A stretch of 64,000 nt of DNA, taken from assembly GCF_021513155.1 (NCBI RefSeq), contig NZ_CP090983.1, positions 68,501 to 132,500 on the forward strand, given 5' to 3'. The DNA comes from Jeotgalibaca sp. MA1X17-3. GTDB lineage: Bacteria; Bacillota; Bacilli; Lactobacillales; Aerococcaceae. Of the stretch, positions 1-8,564 are shown one piece after another. Position 1 is the stretch's first letter, and the number at the start of each line of letters is the position of its first letter. Position numbers and translations under genes: made by a program. The notes beneath the pieces were generated by a model that saw only the letters and a program-made list of their open reading frames with translations, ran no database searches and was not told the DNA's origin.

Positions 1-314
1 CCCATTTGGTCATAATCTGTATATACTTCTTCACTGGTAGAAAATGAAATGGAAGTATCGAATCTGTATTCATGATTTTCATTGAAATCTTTCAAATAAT
101 TCTCTTTGAAATCCTTCATCCAACCATCTGCTTCTTCTTGTTTTATAGGACTATTAATTAACGTACCATTCCATTTTGTTTCCGGTTTAGTAAGTAAAGC
201 AGGAAAATCAAGTAGAAGGATCATTATAATGAAACCAATAATACTAATAACATGTATTTTATAATAGTCCCAAAAATGTATACCTGCTTCTTTTATATTG
301 TGAATCTTTTTCAT
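1..314 (-). CDS. Membrane-anchored hypothetical protein, partial (3' end outside window)
   Basis: An open frame starts with ATG at 314 after an AAGGGG ribosome-binding site and runs off the window edge, so only the first ~104 residues are visible. It has a short cytoplasmic N-terminus, one hydrophobic segment at about residues 22-40, then a hydrophilic part that should lie outside the cell. It is the last visible gene of the sugar ABC operon and sits ~110 bases after the MalG-type permease. I do not recognise the family. Position suggests an accessory role in the carbohydrate locus, but nothing in the sequence assigns a function. Confidence 0.7.
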   Translation of the reverse strand, partial: MKKIHNIKEAGIHFWDYYKIHVISIIGFIIMILLLDFPALLTKPETKWNGTLINSPIKQEEADGWMKDFKENYLKDFNENHEYRFDTSISFSTSEEVYTDYDQM

Positions 315-426
315 CTTTTATTTATCCCCTTATGTATGAAGTACTAGTTAGAAGTATTATACAGGAATAATGACAAAAAAGAGTGAACATTACATAAGTG
401 TAATATCCCCTCTATTTTCTTCCTAC

Positions 427-1254
427 TTATCCTTTCACACCTGCTGATGCTACTCCTTGCACAAAGTACTTTTGTAGAGATAAAAATACAATTAAGACAG
501 GTATCAAAACTACTACTGAAGCAGCCATTATCAATGCATACTCAGCAGAATATTGCGTAATAAACATTCGCAAACCGATTTGGATTGTCTTCAATTCATC
601 CCTTGTTAAATACAGTAATGGACCTAAAAAGTCATTCCATGTATTTACAAATGTAAAAATAGTTAAAGTGGATAATGCTGGTTTGGAAAGGGGCAACATG
701 ATTTTAGCATATATTTGATAATCATTCATTCCATCAATTCGAGCTGCTTCAATTAAAGAATCAGGAATTCCTTCATAGAACTGTCTCATCATGAAGACAC
801 CAAAGGCTGAAAAAGCCTGTAACAAGATGATGGCTAAATGAGTATTGTTTAGACCAAACTCTCTCATCATAATGAACTGCGGAACCATATACGCTTGCCA
901 AGGGACAGCAATAGTCGCAATATAAGCCAAGAATAAAAAGTTCTTCCCTTTAAAGTATAACTTAGAAAATGCATATGCTGCAAAACTACTTGTTAGAAGT
1001 TGTAAAAATGTAACAATTAAAGTAATTTTTGCAGTGTTTTTAATAAAGTTGGCTAGTGGGATGCGAATCCAAATGTTTTTGTAATTACTCCAAACTGGAT
1101 TTTTTGGAATCCATTGAATGGGAAATGAAAAAATGTCTTTGTCTAGTTTTATTGATGAGGATAACATCCATATGAAAGGGAACAACATCGTAATCATGAT
1201 CACAATCAATAAAACATATATTAGCACAGTTGAAAGTTTCGTTTGCTTTTTTAT
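427..1254 (-). CDS. Carbohydrate ABC transporter permease, MalG type (CUT1)
   Basis: This is the second membrane subunit of a sugar ABC importer, with six predicted membrane segments. The EAA loop (EAARIDG near the middle) docks the ATPase, and the C-terminus ends GVASAGVKG as in MalG-type permeases. The first ATG/GTG/TTG is a GTG at 1227, but it lies inside the first membrane helix and has no ribosome-binding site. The sequence GGGAGAGG at 1261-1268 is followed 6 bases later by ATA at 1254, giving an N-terminus starting KKQTKLS, typical of the family. The real start is therefore probably ATA (or a changed ATG). It follows the MalF-type gene by 18 bases in the same operon. Confidence 0.88.
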   Translation of the reverse strand: MKKQTKLSTVLIYVLLIVIMITMLFPFIWMLSSSIKLDKDIFSFPIQWIPKNPVWSNYKNIWIRIPLANFIKNTAKITLIVTFLQLLTSSFAAYAFSKLYFKGKNFLFLAYIATIAVPWQAYMVPQFIMMREFGLNNTHLAIILLQAFSAFGVFMMRQFYEGIPDSLIEAARIDGMNDYQIYAKIMLPLSKPALSTLTIFTFVNTWNDFLGPLLYLTRDELKTIQIGLRMFITQYSAEYALIMAASVVVLIPVLIVFLSLQKYFVQGVASAGVKG

Positions 1255-1272
1255 CGTAATCCTCTCCCTTCC

Positions 1273-2181
1273 CTATTCTTTGTTAAAGTTTCGTTCTCCT
1301 CTAAACTGAACAACTGTTACAATCAATACAATCACAAACAACAACATGGAAATAGCACTAGAATAACCGAGTTGCCAGTTTTTAAAAGCAGTATTATATA
1401 TTTCGTATACCAAAACCAAAGTAGAAGTACCTGGACCTGCTTGTGTAATCATATAGACAATATCATATACCTTAAAACTATTAATAGTCAGCATCATTAA
1501 TACAAAAAATGTCACAGGACGTAATTGAGGAAGGGTTACATTCCTGAATTTACTCCATTTATTAGCTCCATCTAATTCTGCAGCCTCATATAATTCTTCT
1601 GAAATTCCTTGTAGACCTGCCAAAAAAATAACCATATAATAGCCCATTTGTTTCCAAACACTAAAAAGAACAACAGTAAACATAGCCCAGTCTTTATCTG
1701 CAGCCCATCTAGGCGGATTTAATACACCCAGCATTCTAAGAATTTCATTGATCGGTCCATTTACTGGACTGAAAATCATATTCCAGACCGCTGCAACTGC
1801 CACTAGAGATGCTACATATGGGAAAAAGCTAATCGTCCGAAAAATATTTTTTCCTTTTATTTTACTATTTAACAGTACAGCTAAACCTAGGGCGCTAGCT
1901 AAGGTCAATGGAACCGTACTTACTACATAAACCATCGTATTCAGGAATGCATCTCTGACTCGAGTGTCTCCCCACATACGGGTAAAGTTATCAAATCCTA
2001 TAAATTTCATTGGATTACTGCCATCCCATTCGTGAACAGATAAAACAATTGCAAAAAGAATAGGGCCTAAAGTAAAAATTGCGAACCCTAAAAAGTTAGG
2101 GATTATGAAAGAATAGGCTGTTATATTTTCTTTCCATCTTCTTTTTTTAGCTGATTTACTTAACTCTGTGGTTTGTTGCAT
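1273..2181 (-). CDS. Carbohydrate ABC transporter permease, MalF type (CUT1)
   Basis: A 302-residue first membrane subunit of a sugar importer with six predicted helices and the conserved EAA loop (EAAELDGA, about residue 200). Start ATG at 2181 follows a GGAAGG ribosome-binding site. It lies between the solute-binding lipoprotein and the MalG-type permease. No ATPase gene is present in the operon, so it probably uses a shared MsmK-type ATPase encoded elsewhere, as is common in Lactobacillales. The substrate is inferred from neighbouring lyase and GH88 genes to be an unsaturated uronate oligosaccharide. Confidence 0.95.
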   Translation of the reverse strand: MQQTTELSKSAKKRRWKENITAYSFIIPNFLGFAIFTLGPILFAIVLSVHEWDGSNPMKFIGFDNFTRMWGDTRVRDAFLNTMVYVVSTVPLTLASALGLAVLLNSKIKGKNIFRTISFFPYVASLVAVAAVWNMIFSPVNGPINEILRMLGVLNPPRWAADKDWAMFTVVLFSVWKQMGYYMVIFLAGLQGISEELYEAAELDGANKWSKFRNVTLPQLRPVTFFVLMMLTINSFKVYDIVYMITQAGPGTSTLVLVYEIYNTAFKNWQLGYSSAISMLLFVIVLIVTVVQFRGERNFNKE

Positions 2182-2229
2182 CCGTCTACCTTCCTTTCAT
2201 AAAAAATATTCTTAATAAAAGCCATTTTA

Positions 2230-2267
2230 AGAAAAGCTGACTCTTGAAAATGATCGTCAGCTTTTCT
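2230..2267 (-). other. Intercistronic stem-loop between solute-binding protein and permease genes
   Basis: A perfect 12-base inverted repeat (arms 2230-2241 and 2256-2267, 14-base loop) lies just after the solute-binding protein stop. No T-run follows on the minus strand, so it looks like an RNA-stabilising or partial-attenuation hairpin. Such hairpins usually keep the binding protein more abundant than the permeases. Confidence 0.6.
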
Positions 2268-2298
2268 ACTGATTATGGCTTGCATCATATAATCTCTT

Positions 2299-3618
2299 TT
2301 ATTTTAATTTTACTACTTGTTCGCTAACGTTTTTCAGTTCATAACTTATCGCCGCATTTTTAGTCATGATGTTATCATGAGCATCATTTAAAATGGTTTC
2401 TACTTCTGCAGCATGTTCATCTAATGGTAATTCTAAGTAATTTGTTTCAACTTGTAGAGCGTCTTTACTCTGCTCATCTGAAGGGAAACTTTCATTAGAA
2501 GTAATAGTGTTTATAACTTCTTCTGTTTGGATTGCTGGCATAGTTCCTGTTTCTGCAATAATTTGTGCACCCTTTTCACTAGATACAAATTCAACAAATT
2601 TATAAGCTTCTTCTTTATTTTTCGAATTGGAGCTAATACCTAAAGAAGTGATTGTTCCAGCTGCAGTTCCCTCAGGAGCATTGTTTGTTAAAGGCATGGT
2701 TGCAATTCCCCATTCAAAATCCTCACTCTCACCACTAGAAATTGCTTCAGATAGAGTTGGAATGAACCAAGTTCCCATTACGAGAGAAGCAACATTATTC
2801 TGATAAAATGCTGCAGAATAGTGTAGACTAGATGTCTTTAATGCTGCATAATCTTGAACAATTTCATCATCTTGTTGAGCTAATACTTTTTCATAAACTG
2901 GTTCTAAGAAAGAATAATCATCACTTACAAGAGTGTTTTTACCATCGAGTATTCCATATAACTGAACTTGACTTCTCCATGTGTGGTAATGGCCGCCATA
3001 TACTTTTTCTCCATTTGCCTCTGTAGCTTTCTCTGATACTTCTCTGATTGTTTTATCATATTCATCAAACGTGATTCCATTTTGTGGATAATCTACCTTT
3101 GCTGCATCAAATAAATCTTTATTATAGTACATTACATAGAAATCACTACGGAATGGTAATCCATAAAATTCATCATCTACCGTAATTTGTTCTACTGTAC
3201 CGCTATACTGATTTAAATCAACATCTTTTGTTAATTCACTCAATGGCTCTAACTGATTCTTATTTACTAAAGATGCATACCCAGGAATATCTTTTATTGT
3301 AACAATATCAATACTATCATCTCCACCAGATAACTGCGTTCCTAAAACAGTCATGAAATCGGTTGAACCTAAATCCAACAATTCAATGTTCACACCTGGA
3401 TTATCATCTTCAAAAGCTTCTACAAGTGGCTCATAATAAACAGTAGCATCTTTATCCCATAAAGCCCATGTTAAAGTCGTTTCATTTCCATTTGCAACTG
3501 TCGAGTCCTTGCTTCCACTGTCTTCAGTTCCACTATTATTTCCACAAGCTCCCAAAATAAGTGTACTTAAAAGTAAAGTAGACGCTACATAGGTAAATTT
3601 GTTTTTAAACTTTTTCAT
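2299..3618 (-). CDS. Sugar ABC transporter solute-binding lipoprotein (family 1)
   Basis: A 439-residue extracellular solute-binding protein. The N-terminus is a lipoprotein signal: basic MKKFKNK, hydrophobic stretch, then lipobox LGAC with the lipidated Cys at residue 25, followed by an acidic/Ser-rich linker. The rest has the two-lobe family 1 pattern (TWALWDKD... near the start; YKFVEFVSSEKGAQ near the hinge). It delivers oligosaccharide to the MalF/MalG permeases downstream. It starts 34 bases after the GH88 stop with a TGGAGGAA ribosome-binding site. The ligand is inferred from the lyase and hydrolase genes in the same operon. Confidence 0.95.
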   Translation of the reverse strand: MKKFKNKFTYVASTLLLSTLILGACGNNSGTEDSGSKDSTVANGNETTLTWALWDKDATVYYEPLVEAFEDDNPGVNIELLDLGSTDFMTVLGTQLSGGDDSIDIVTIKDIPGYASLVNKNQLEPLSELTKDVDLNQYSGTVEQITVDDEFYGLPFRSDFYVMYYNKDLFDAAKVDYPQNGITFDEYDKTIREVSEKATEANGEKVYGGHYHTWRSQVQLYGILDGKNTLVSDDYSFLEPVYEKVLAQQDDEIVQDYAALKTSSLHYSAAFYQNNVASLVMGTWFIPTLSEAISSGESEDFEWGIATMPLTNNAPEGTAAGTITSLGISSNSKNKEEAYKFVEFVSSEKGAQIIAETGTMPAIQTEEVINTITSNESFPSDEQSKDALQVETNYLELPLDEHAAEVETILNDAHDNIMTKNAAISYELKNVSEQVVKLK

Positions 3619-3651
3619 TTTTATTCCTCCATTTTTTTATTTTTGCATTTT

Positions 3652-4788
3652 TTACCAATACATATTCCAACTTCTAGACAGACGCACTAATGATTCTAAA
3701 TAGTAGTAGTCACCCCAAATTACGGATTCATCTACCCCTTTATTACTATTTTTATCATATACACCATGTTTCAATAATCCATTCGCTTCCGAAATTCCTT
3801 TTGTTGTATATAACTCACTTAAACTTTTAGAGATTTTAATCGCAGCCTCTTCATATCTATTCCGATTTGAATTAGAGAGTGGAAGTTGCTTAGCTAATTC
3901 TAAAAGCCCACAAATAGATATTGCTGCTGCTGAACTATCACGTTCTTGTTGGCTTCCTTCCTGGAATATTAAATCCCAGTAAGCAACGTTATCTACTGGT
4001 AGTCGAGAAATATAATAATCTGCCAGTCCTTGAGCTGATTCCAAGAATGTATAATCTCCAGAATGCAGATAACTTAGTGTAAATCCATAAATTCCCCAAG
4101 CTTGACCTCGCGCCCAGCAAGAGTCATCTGAATAACCTTGTGCCGTTGAACCTTCCACACCTTCGCCTGTTCTTCGATCAAAGAAATACGTGTGATAGGT
4201 AGTATTGTTTTCTCGAATGATATACTTTTGAGTTTGCTTTGCATGACGAATAGCTGCTTTTTTGTATACGTCATTCCCTGTTAATTCACTAGCTTTATAA
4301 AGGAGTGGCAGATTCATCAGTCCATCGATAATCATTCTTCCATTTTCATTTAGATCATCTAGATTTCCCCACGCTTGGATAATTCCAGCTTTTTCATTAA
4401 AACGGACCATCAGGCAATCTGCAGCCTGAACAATTAAGTCTCTAGATGTCTTTGTTCCGTTTACTTTATAATCAGCTACTGCTGATAAGCTATATAAAAA
4501 TCCTATGTCATGCGTTTCTAACTCTACTTTATTCTCCAAACGTTCTTGAAAAGATTTCATTTGAACTGAAATTACTTCATCGAACTCATTTGTTTGAGTT
4601 ATCTCTTTTGCTAAAAATAACATTCCAATCCAAAAACTAGACGTCCAATAATTATTAGGGGTTGCTTCATAAATCAAATGATGAGATGCTGCTCCCGGAA
4701 CTTTATTATAGAAAACGGGAATATTCTTCCTAATTCGATCTAATACAAAATCCAAATCATTTTTTAACCATAAGAATTCATTTTCCAC
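3652..4788 (-). CDS. GH88 unsaturated glucuronyl hydrolase
   Basis: A cytoplasmic hydrolase that removes the 4,5-unsaturated uronic acid from lyase-generated disaccharides by hydrating the double bond. The two catalytic Asp residues of GH88 are visible in THDIGF and MIIDGL, 61 residues apart, exactly the spacing of Asp88 and Asp149 in the Bacillus GL1 enzyme. A longer frame opens at 4827, but it overlaps the upstream lyase. AAAGGTGG followed 7 bases later by GTG at 4788 is the better start and gives 378 residues, the usual family length. It lies in the lyase/ABC operon, so it acts after import. Whether the substrate is hyaluronan, chondroitin or heparin disaccharide cannot be read from the sequence. 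Confidence 0.92.
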   Translation of the reverse strand: MENEFLWLKNDLDFVLDRIRKNIPVFYNKVPGAASHHLIYEATPNNYWTSSFWIGMLFLAKEITQTNEFDEVISVQMKSFQERLENKVELETHDIGFLYSLSAVADYKVNGTKTSRDLIVQAADCLMVRFNEKAGIIQAWGNLDDLNENGRMIIDGLMNLPLLYKASELTGNDVYKKAAIRHAKQTQKYIIRENNTTYHTYFFDRRTGEGVEGSTAQGYSDDSCWARGQAWGIYGFTLSYLHSGDYTFLESAQGLADYYISRLPVDNVAYWDLIFQEGSQQERDSSAAAISICGLLELAKQLPLSNSNRNRYEEAAIKISKSLSELYTTKGISEANGLLKHGVYDKNSNKGVDESVIWGDYYYLESLVRLSRSWNMYW

Positions 4789-4801
4789 ATCATTTCCACC
4801 T

Positions 4802-6507
4802 TTAAAGTTTTTCCAATCTAAATACATATTTACGATGATATGTTCCTCCTTCTTTTTTCGATCTTAACTCTGTTCGGTATACAAGGACCTCCTCCCCTCC
4901 ATGTGTTTTGATTTGTTCACTTAAAACGAAAGCTTCTTCCTCGTTCGCTTGAAAATGCAAAATTAATTCATCATTTTTTCCTATCCAATGAACGGAATTA
5001 TTTAGAATGATGGGTTTACATCCACTGACAAAGTTTTGAATTACAGCGTTCTCTCTCTCTGTTGCAAACTTAAGTTGATCTTCTAATTCAATCTCTCGCT
5101 GTTCTGGATTATATTTCCAAGTTCGTTTATAAGACAGTATATCTGCTGTTTGCGTGTACACTTCTTGTAAATCTACAGAAAACAGTATTTTATTTTCTAA
5201 TTCTTGGTATTTTGCATGTATGGCACCAAATTCACCAAATTGCTGTTCTTGCCCATTTACAATCGGAACAGAATGTCCTAAAGAACGATTATGTAAGAAG
5301 TGATAACGATGATTATCATCAAAATAATCTTTCGTATATTCACCTGCTCCAAAATCAGTCAAAAATAATTCGTCCAAATTTCCAATTAGGAAATGACCAG
5401 AATCATTGTGGTTATGAGACTCATCATTCCGTCCCCCTTTGGTTGCAAACACAAAATTTTCTTTCACATTTTTTACAATGAGCCACTCTGAGTTTTTGAA
5501 ATAGTGACAAAAACTAGCCTCTTCTTCTTCATACACTTCTGTCCATATCAAATTTCGATAGAGAGGCGCCCAACGATAGCAATGATCAAAATGAAGTGAA
5601 TTTATCTTAGAAACGGAAGGAGTCCGAACCTTATATGTATAACGGCAAAATGTTAACAGACCACTAGGAATTTCACTATCATGAGAATCAGAAAAAGGTA
5701 TAAATCTTTCCTTGCCGATATGAGTGTAGTAAGGAAAAGATGCAATGGCTTTTAATTTAGTATTTGCTAAATATTTATCATCCTTAAATTTTTCTTGGTA
5801 CTTCTGTGCAAAATAACAATAGTAGCCAAATCCATAAGACCAATATGCAACGCCTTCTACACAAGCTCCATCTTCTCCAAAGCTACTGAGATACCTATCA
5901 AAAGATGTTTCCAATCGTTTAATAATTTGATTTTGTCTGTCGCTATTATAAGGAAGTAAAGATAATGCAGTCATTCCGATACAACCAGCAATCACTGCGC
6001 TCCAGTTATTTTCTAACCGCTCCCATTCCCATTCTTTCTCTTCAAAAGGCAAAAGAATTCGATTTTCAATTTCGTCTCTGATTCTTTTTTTATCTGATTC
6101 GAAAGTAGTACTTCATGTAACTCCATAATTTCAGATAGCGTTTGAGCCGTTTCAGCTGCAAATAAATCAATCATTCTTGGACTGCTGCTATCAAATGTCT
6201 GTTCGACCGGATTCAATTTTAAATGGGCAGGGAGCGCCCACGTGTATTCATTACATACTTCCCAGATTACTTCTTCCAGAAATTCGATAACTTCCGGTTG
6301 ATTTGCAGATATACTTATGGAAAGAGCTAAGGTGGATAATTGACGACGTCTTTCAAAATATTGCTTTTCCAAAGTTAAACGATTCCCTTGAAGAAGATAA
6401 TTTTGATATCCCTTCAAATCAATAGTAGCTACTTGTCTTTCTTCCATTATTTTAGAAGTATCTCTTACAATCTCATCATAGAATGTTTCATTCACCATTG
6501 TTCTCAT
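4802..6507 (-). pseudogene. Heparinase II/III-like polysaccharide lyase, frameshifted
   Basis: Two overlapping frames make one lyase. The first 164-codon frame (start ATG 6507) carries the N-terminal alpha-helical part. The second frame carries the rest of the toroid and the C-terminal heparinase II/III beta-sandwich, including FSDSHD and the His-rich SHNHNDSGH motif. They join by a -1 shift at a run of seven A on the coding strand (6085-6091), which in the zero frame reads A_AAA_AAA, a canonical slippery heptamer. Restored length is ~568 residues. It has no obvious signal peptide, so it probably acts on imported oligosaccharides. It may be dead, rescued by slippage, or a sequencing error. 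The upstream DUF2264 frame, when restored, ends ATGA on its start codon. Confidence 0.85.
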
Positions 6508-6662
6508 ATTTTTCCTCGCTCAGTCAACACAATATTCTTTTCTTGTTCTTGATAAAACATTCGTATTCTGTTGCCTTCTATCAAAACAGTGGGAATCTCT
6601 ATTTTCTTCAGAGCTTCAATTCCTCCCACTAAACTAATCAAGCGATGATATCCTGGTTCTAA
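6504..6662 (-). other. C-terminal remainder of the DUF2264 protein in the -1 frame
   Basis: After the TAG that closes the DUF2264 frame at 6659, the -1 frame stays open for ~50 codons (LEPGYHRLISLVGGIEALKK...) and ends in TGA at 6504-6506. That TGA overlaps the ATG of the lyase in an ATGA pair. The overlap is strong evidence that this was the original C-terminus. Confidence 0.75.
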
Positions 6663-8329
6663 TTTTTTTCCACACTAGGAAATACACTTCGATTAAAATA
6701 AATATTCGTATTGGGTTCTGTAGTCTGAATTTTTGGATTAGCGAACCCTTCTAGAGCAAGGATGGCTGATGAACCTACAGGAGAGTTATAAATAATCCCA
6801 TTTGGAATCATTTCTACACTATCGCGATCCTCAACAGGAACAGAGAATCCTCCTTCTACTGCATGAATAGAACGTTCGTTGTGAATTTCATGGATTCGCA
6901 CATGCCAATCTAAAAAAGGAATAATCGTTGTACGGATACGGACATTTTTCCATGGATGCCAGACGCTTATCACATATTCATCATTAATTTCATAATCTTC
7001 ACTTACGAGTTTACTTCGATAGTAGGTTTCTTCTTCTGAAAGAGCTAAGCAATTATCAAAACCGCCTTGTTTATAATAAATGGATCCTTTAGAAAAACTT
7101 ACTCCAAATGTGGTCGAATAAACAAATTTACTATACTTACCGTCTACATGAGCTTGTTTTTTTTCTAATTGTCCAGCGACGTAAGCTTGTAATTGATTCC
7201 CACTTTGAGAAATTAACATTCGAGCTTCTGGAATGGCTTTTTGTTTTTCAGAATAATGAATTGGTAAGGATTCTGCTTTCCAAAAAGGATGTTCTGCAGG
7301 AACAGCTAGCAGTAGAAAGGTTTTTGTAGCCCAGTAAGGAGAACCAGGTCCATTGTATCCTTCAGCCATGATAAGATTAGGGTAATGATAACCGATTGTT
7401 AAAAGTCCCTCCGTAGAAAATATGTCTTTTTGCATCCACTGCTGCATATTTCTACTCAATATCCCTTTCATTTCACCCCAAGGAATTGCTTCCACATCTG
7501 CAAAGACCAAAGCAGACCAGAAAGCTGACTGAGAAAAACGATAAGAAAGACTACGGCCAAAAGGCAATGCCTCCCCCTTTTCATCAAACCAATATTTAAA
7601 AGTGCTAGCAAATTGAATCGCTCGTTCTTTAAAAACTTTTACTCGTTTTGGATCTTCTTCTTTCATGTACTTGCAATACAAAAGACTATAGTAATGGATC
7701 GCAAATGAAATATAATAATCAACTTGGCCAGGATTTTCATCATAGTACCATCCATTGCCAAGATAACAGGTATCAATAAAGTCTAAATCCTTTTTTACTT
7801 GGGTCTGATCCCATTCACGACCACAAACTTTCATGGAAATGTTAACTAATACACGGAAAAACAACCAATTACTCATCGGAATAGTATGGTTATTGATTTG
7901 CATGAGCCAATTGCAAAGATAATCCTGTTCTTTCTGATTCAATAAATCCCAAGTCTTATCTTTCGCAAGAATGAGTGTATTCGCTAAGGAAGCCATTTCT
8001 ACCAGTCTCTGATCGTAATCCCCAGCCTCTCCCCAATAATAAGGACTTTCCGGATTCGTACCTTCTTTTATGCCTTCTAAATAATATGCTTCTAATGTGG
8101 GGTGGTTGCAATTAGTAAGAAATGGAGCAAATCCCCATAATGGCCTTAGAAATCCTTCTATTTCTTGGATATCTTCTGAATAAACCGTTCCTGTATTCCC
8201 TAACTTTAGGCGGCCAGGTTTACTTCTTTCATAAAATGGAAGTAGAGGATTTATTATATTTAAAAATGCCTTTTCATATTCTTCTTTTGTTTGAAACTTA
8301 TTTATTTTTAAATTTTGTTGTGAGAACAT
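6659..8329 (-). CDS. DUF2264 family protein, frameshifted near its 3' end
   Basis: A 556-residue cytoplasmic protein of the DUF2264 family, alpha/alpha-toroid proteins found in uronate and pectin utilisation loci whose reaction I cannot state with certainty. Recognisable parts are the N-terminal FLRPLWG region and the central WLFFRVLVN helix. The start ATG at 8329 follows AAAAGGGGC. The frame stops early at a run of seven A (6663-6669, zero frame A_AAA_AAT); a -1 shift restores ~51 more residues and a stop that overlaps the next gene. It is the first gene of the operon and lies directly downstream of two putative LacI operators. Confidence 0.85.
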   Translation of the reverse strand: MFSQQNLKINKFQTKEEYEKAFLNIINPLLPFYERSKPGRLKLGNTGTVYSEDIQEIEGFLRPLWGFAPFLTNCNHPTLEAYYLEGIKEGTNPESPYYWGEAGDYDQRLVEMASLANTLILAKDKTWDLLNQKEQDYLCNWLMQINNHTIPMSNWLFFRVLVNISMKVCGREWDQTQVKKDLDFIDTCYLGNGWYYDENPGQVDYYISFAIHYYSLLYCKYMKEEDPKRVKVFKERAIQFASTFKYWFDEKGEALPFGRSLSYRFSQSAFWSALVFADVEAIPWGEMKGILSRNMQQWMQKDIFSTEGLLTIGYHYPNLIMAEGYNGPGSPYWATKTFLLLAVPAEHPFWKAESLPIHYSEKQKAIPEARMLISQSGNQLQAYVAGQLEKKQAHVDGKYSKFVYSTTFGVSFSKGSIYYKQGGFDNCLALSEEETYYRSKLVSEDYEINDEYVISVWHPWKNVRIRTTIIPFLDWHVRIHEIHNERSIHAVEGGFSVPVEDRDSVEMIPNGIIYNSPVGSSAILALEGFANPKIQTTEPNTNIYFNRSVFPSVEKN

Positions 8330-8345
8330 AAGATTGCCCCTTTTT

Positions 8346-8369
8346 TAGTTAAAAAAATAGTTTTTACTA
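8346..8369. promoter_or_regulatory. Putative LacI-family operator O1
   Basis: Near-palindrome TAGTTAAAAA / GTTTTTACTA, centred just upstream of the DUF2264 ribosome-binding site. It resembles the perfect copy at 8477-8500, 131 bases away centre to centre. Binding by a LacI-family repressor is inferred. Confidence 0.5.
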
Positions 8370-8441
8370 CTTAATTGAGAATCCCTTCAACGTAGCCTTC
8401 CTTGTTTTTAAAAAGACTATAAATTGCTTACATTCATACTT

Positions 8442-8470
8442 ATTGTATAACTAACAGATTTTATTTACAA
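8442..8470 (-). promoter_or_regulatory. Promoter of the DUF2264-lyase-GH88-ABC operon
   Basis: On the minus strand, -35 TTGTAA (8465-8470) and -10 TACAAT (8442-8447) are separated by 17 bases. The promoter lies between two operator-like palindromes, which fits repression by a LacI-type regulator. Confidence 0.65.
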
Positions 8471-8476
8471 GCTTTT

Positions 8477-8500
8477 TAGTAAAAAAAATTATTTTTACTA
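8477..8500. promoter_or_regulatory. Putative LacI-family operator O2
   Basis: Perfect 9-base inverted repeat TAGTAAAAA / TTTTTACTA with a 6-base spacer. It lies between the divergent lyase-operon promoter and the -10 box (TATAAT, 8531-8536) of the LacI gene. It may control both directions. Confidence 0.6.
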
Positions 8501-8564
8501 CTTTTTTACATTAATCATCTATTTATCTGTTATAATAATAATAAAAAGAGAAAGGAGACAGCAT

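Noticed and set aside
4789..4827. Longer start for the GH88 gene
   Set aside because: It would overlap the lyase gene and lacks a ribosome-binding site; GTG 4788 has AAAGGTGG and gives the usual length.
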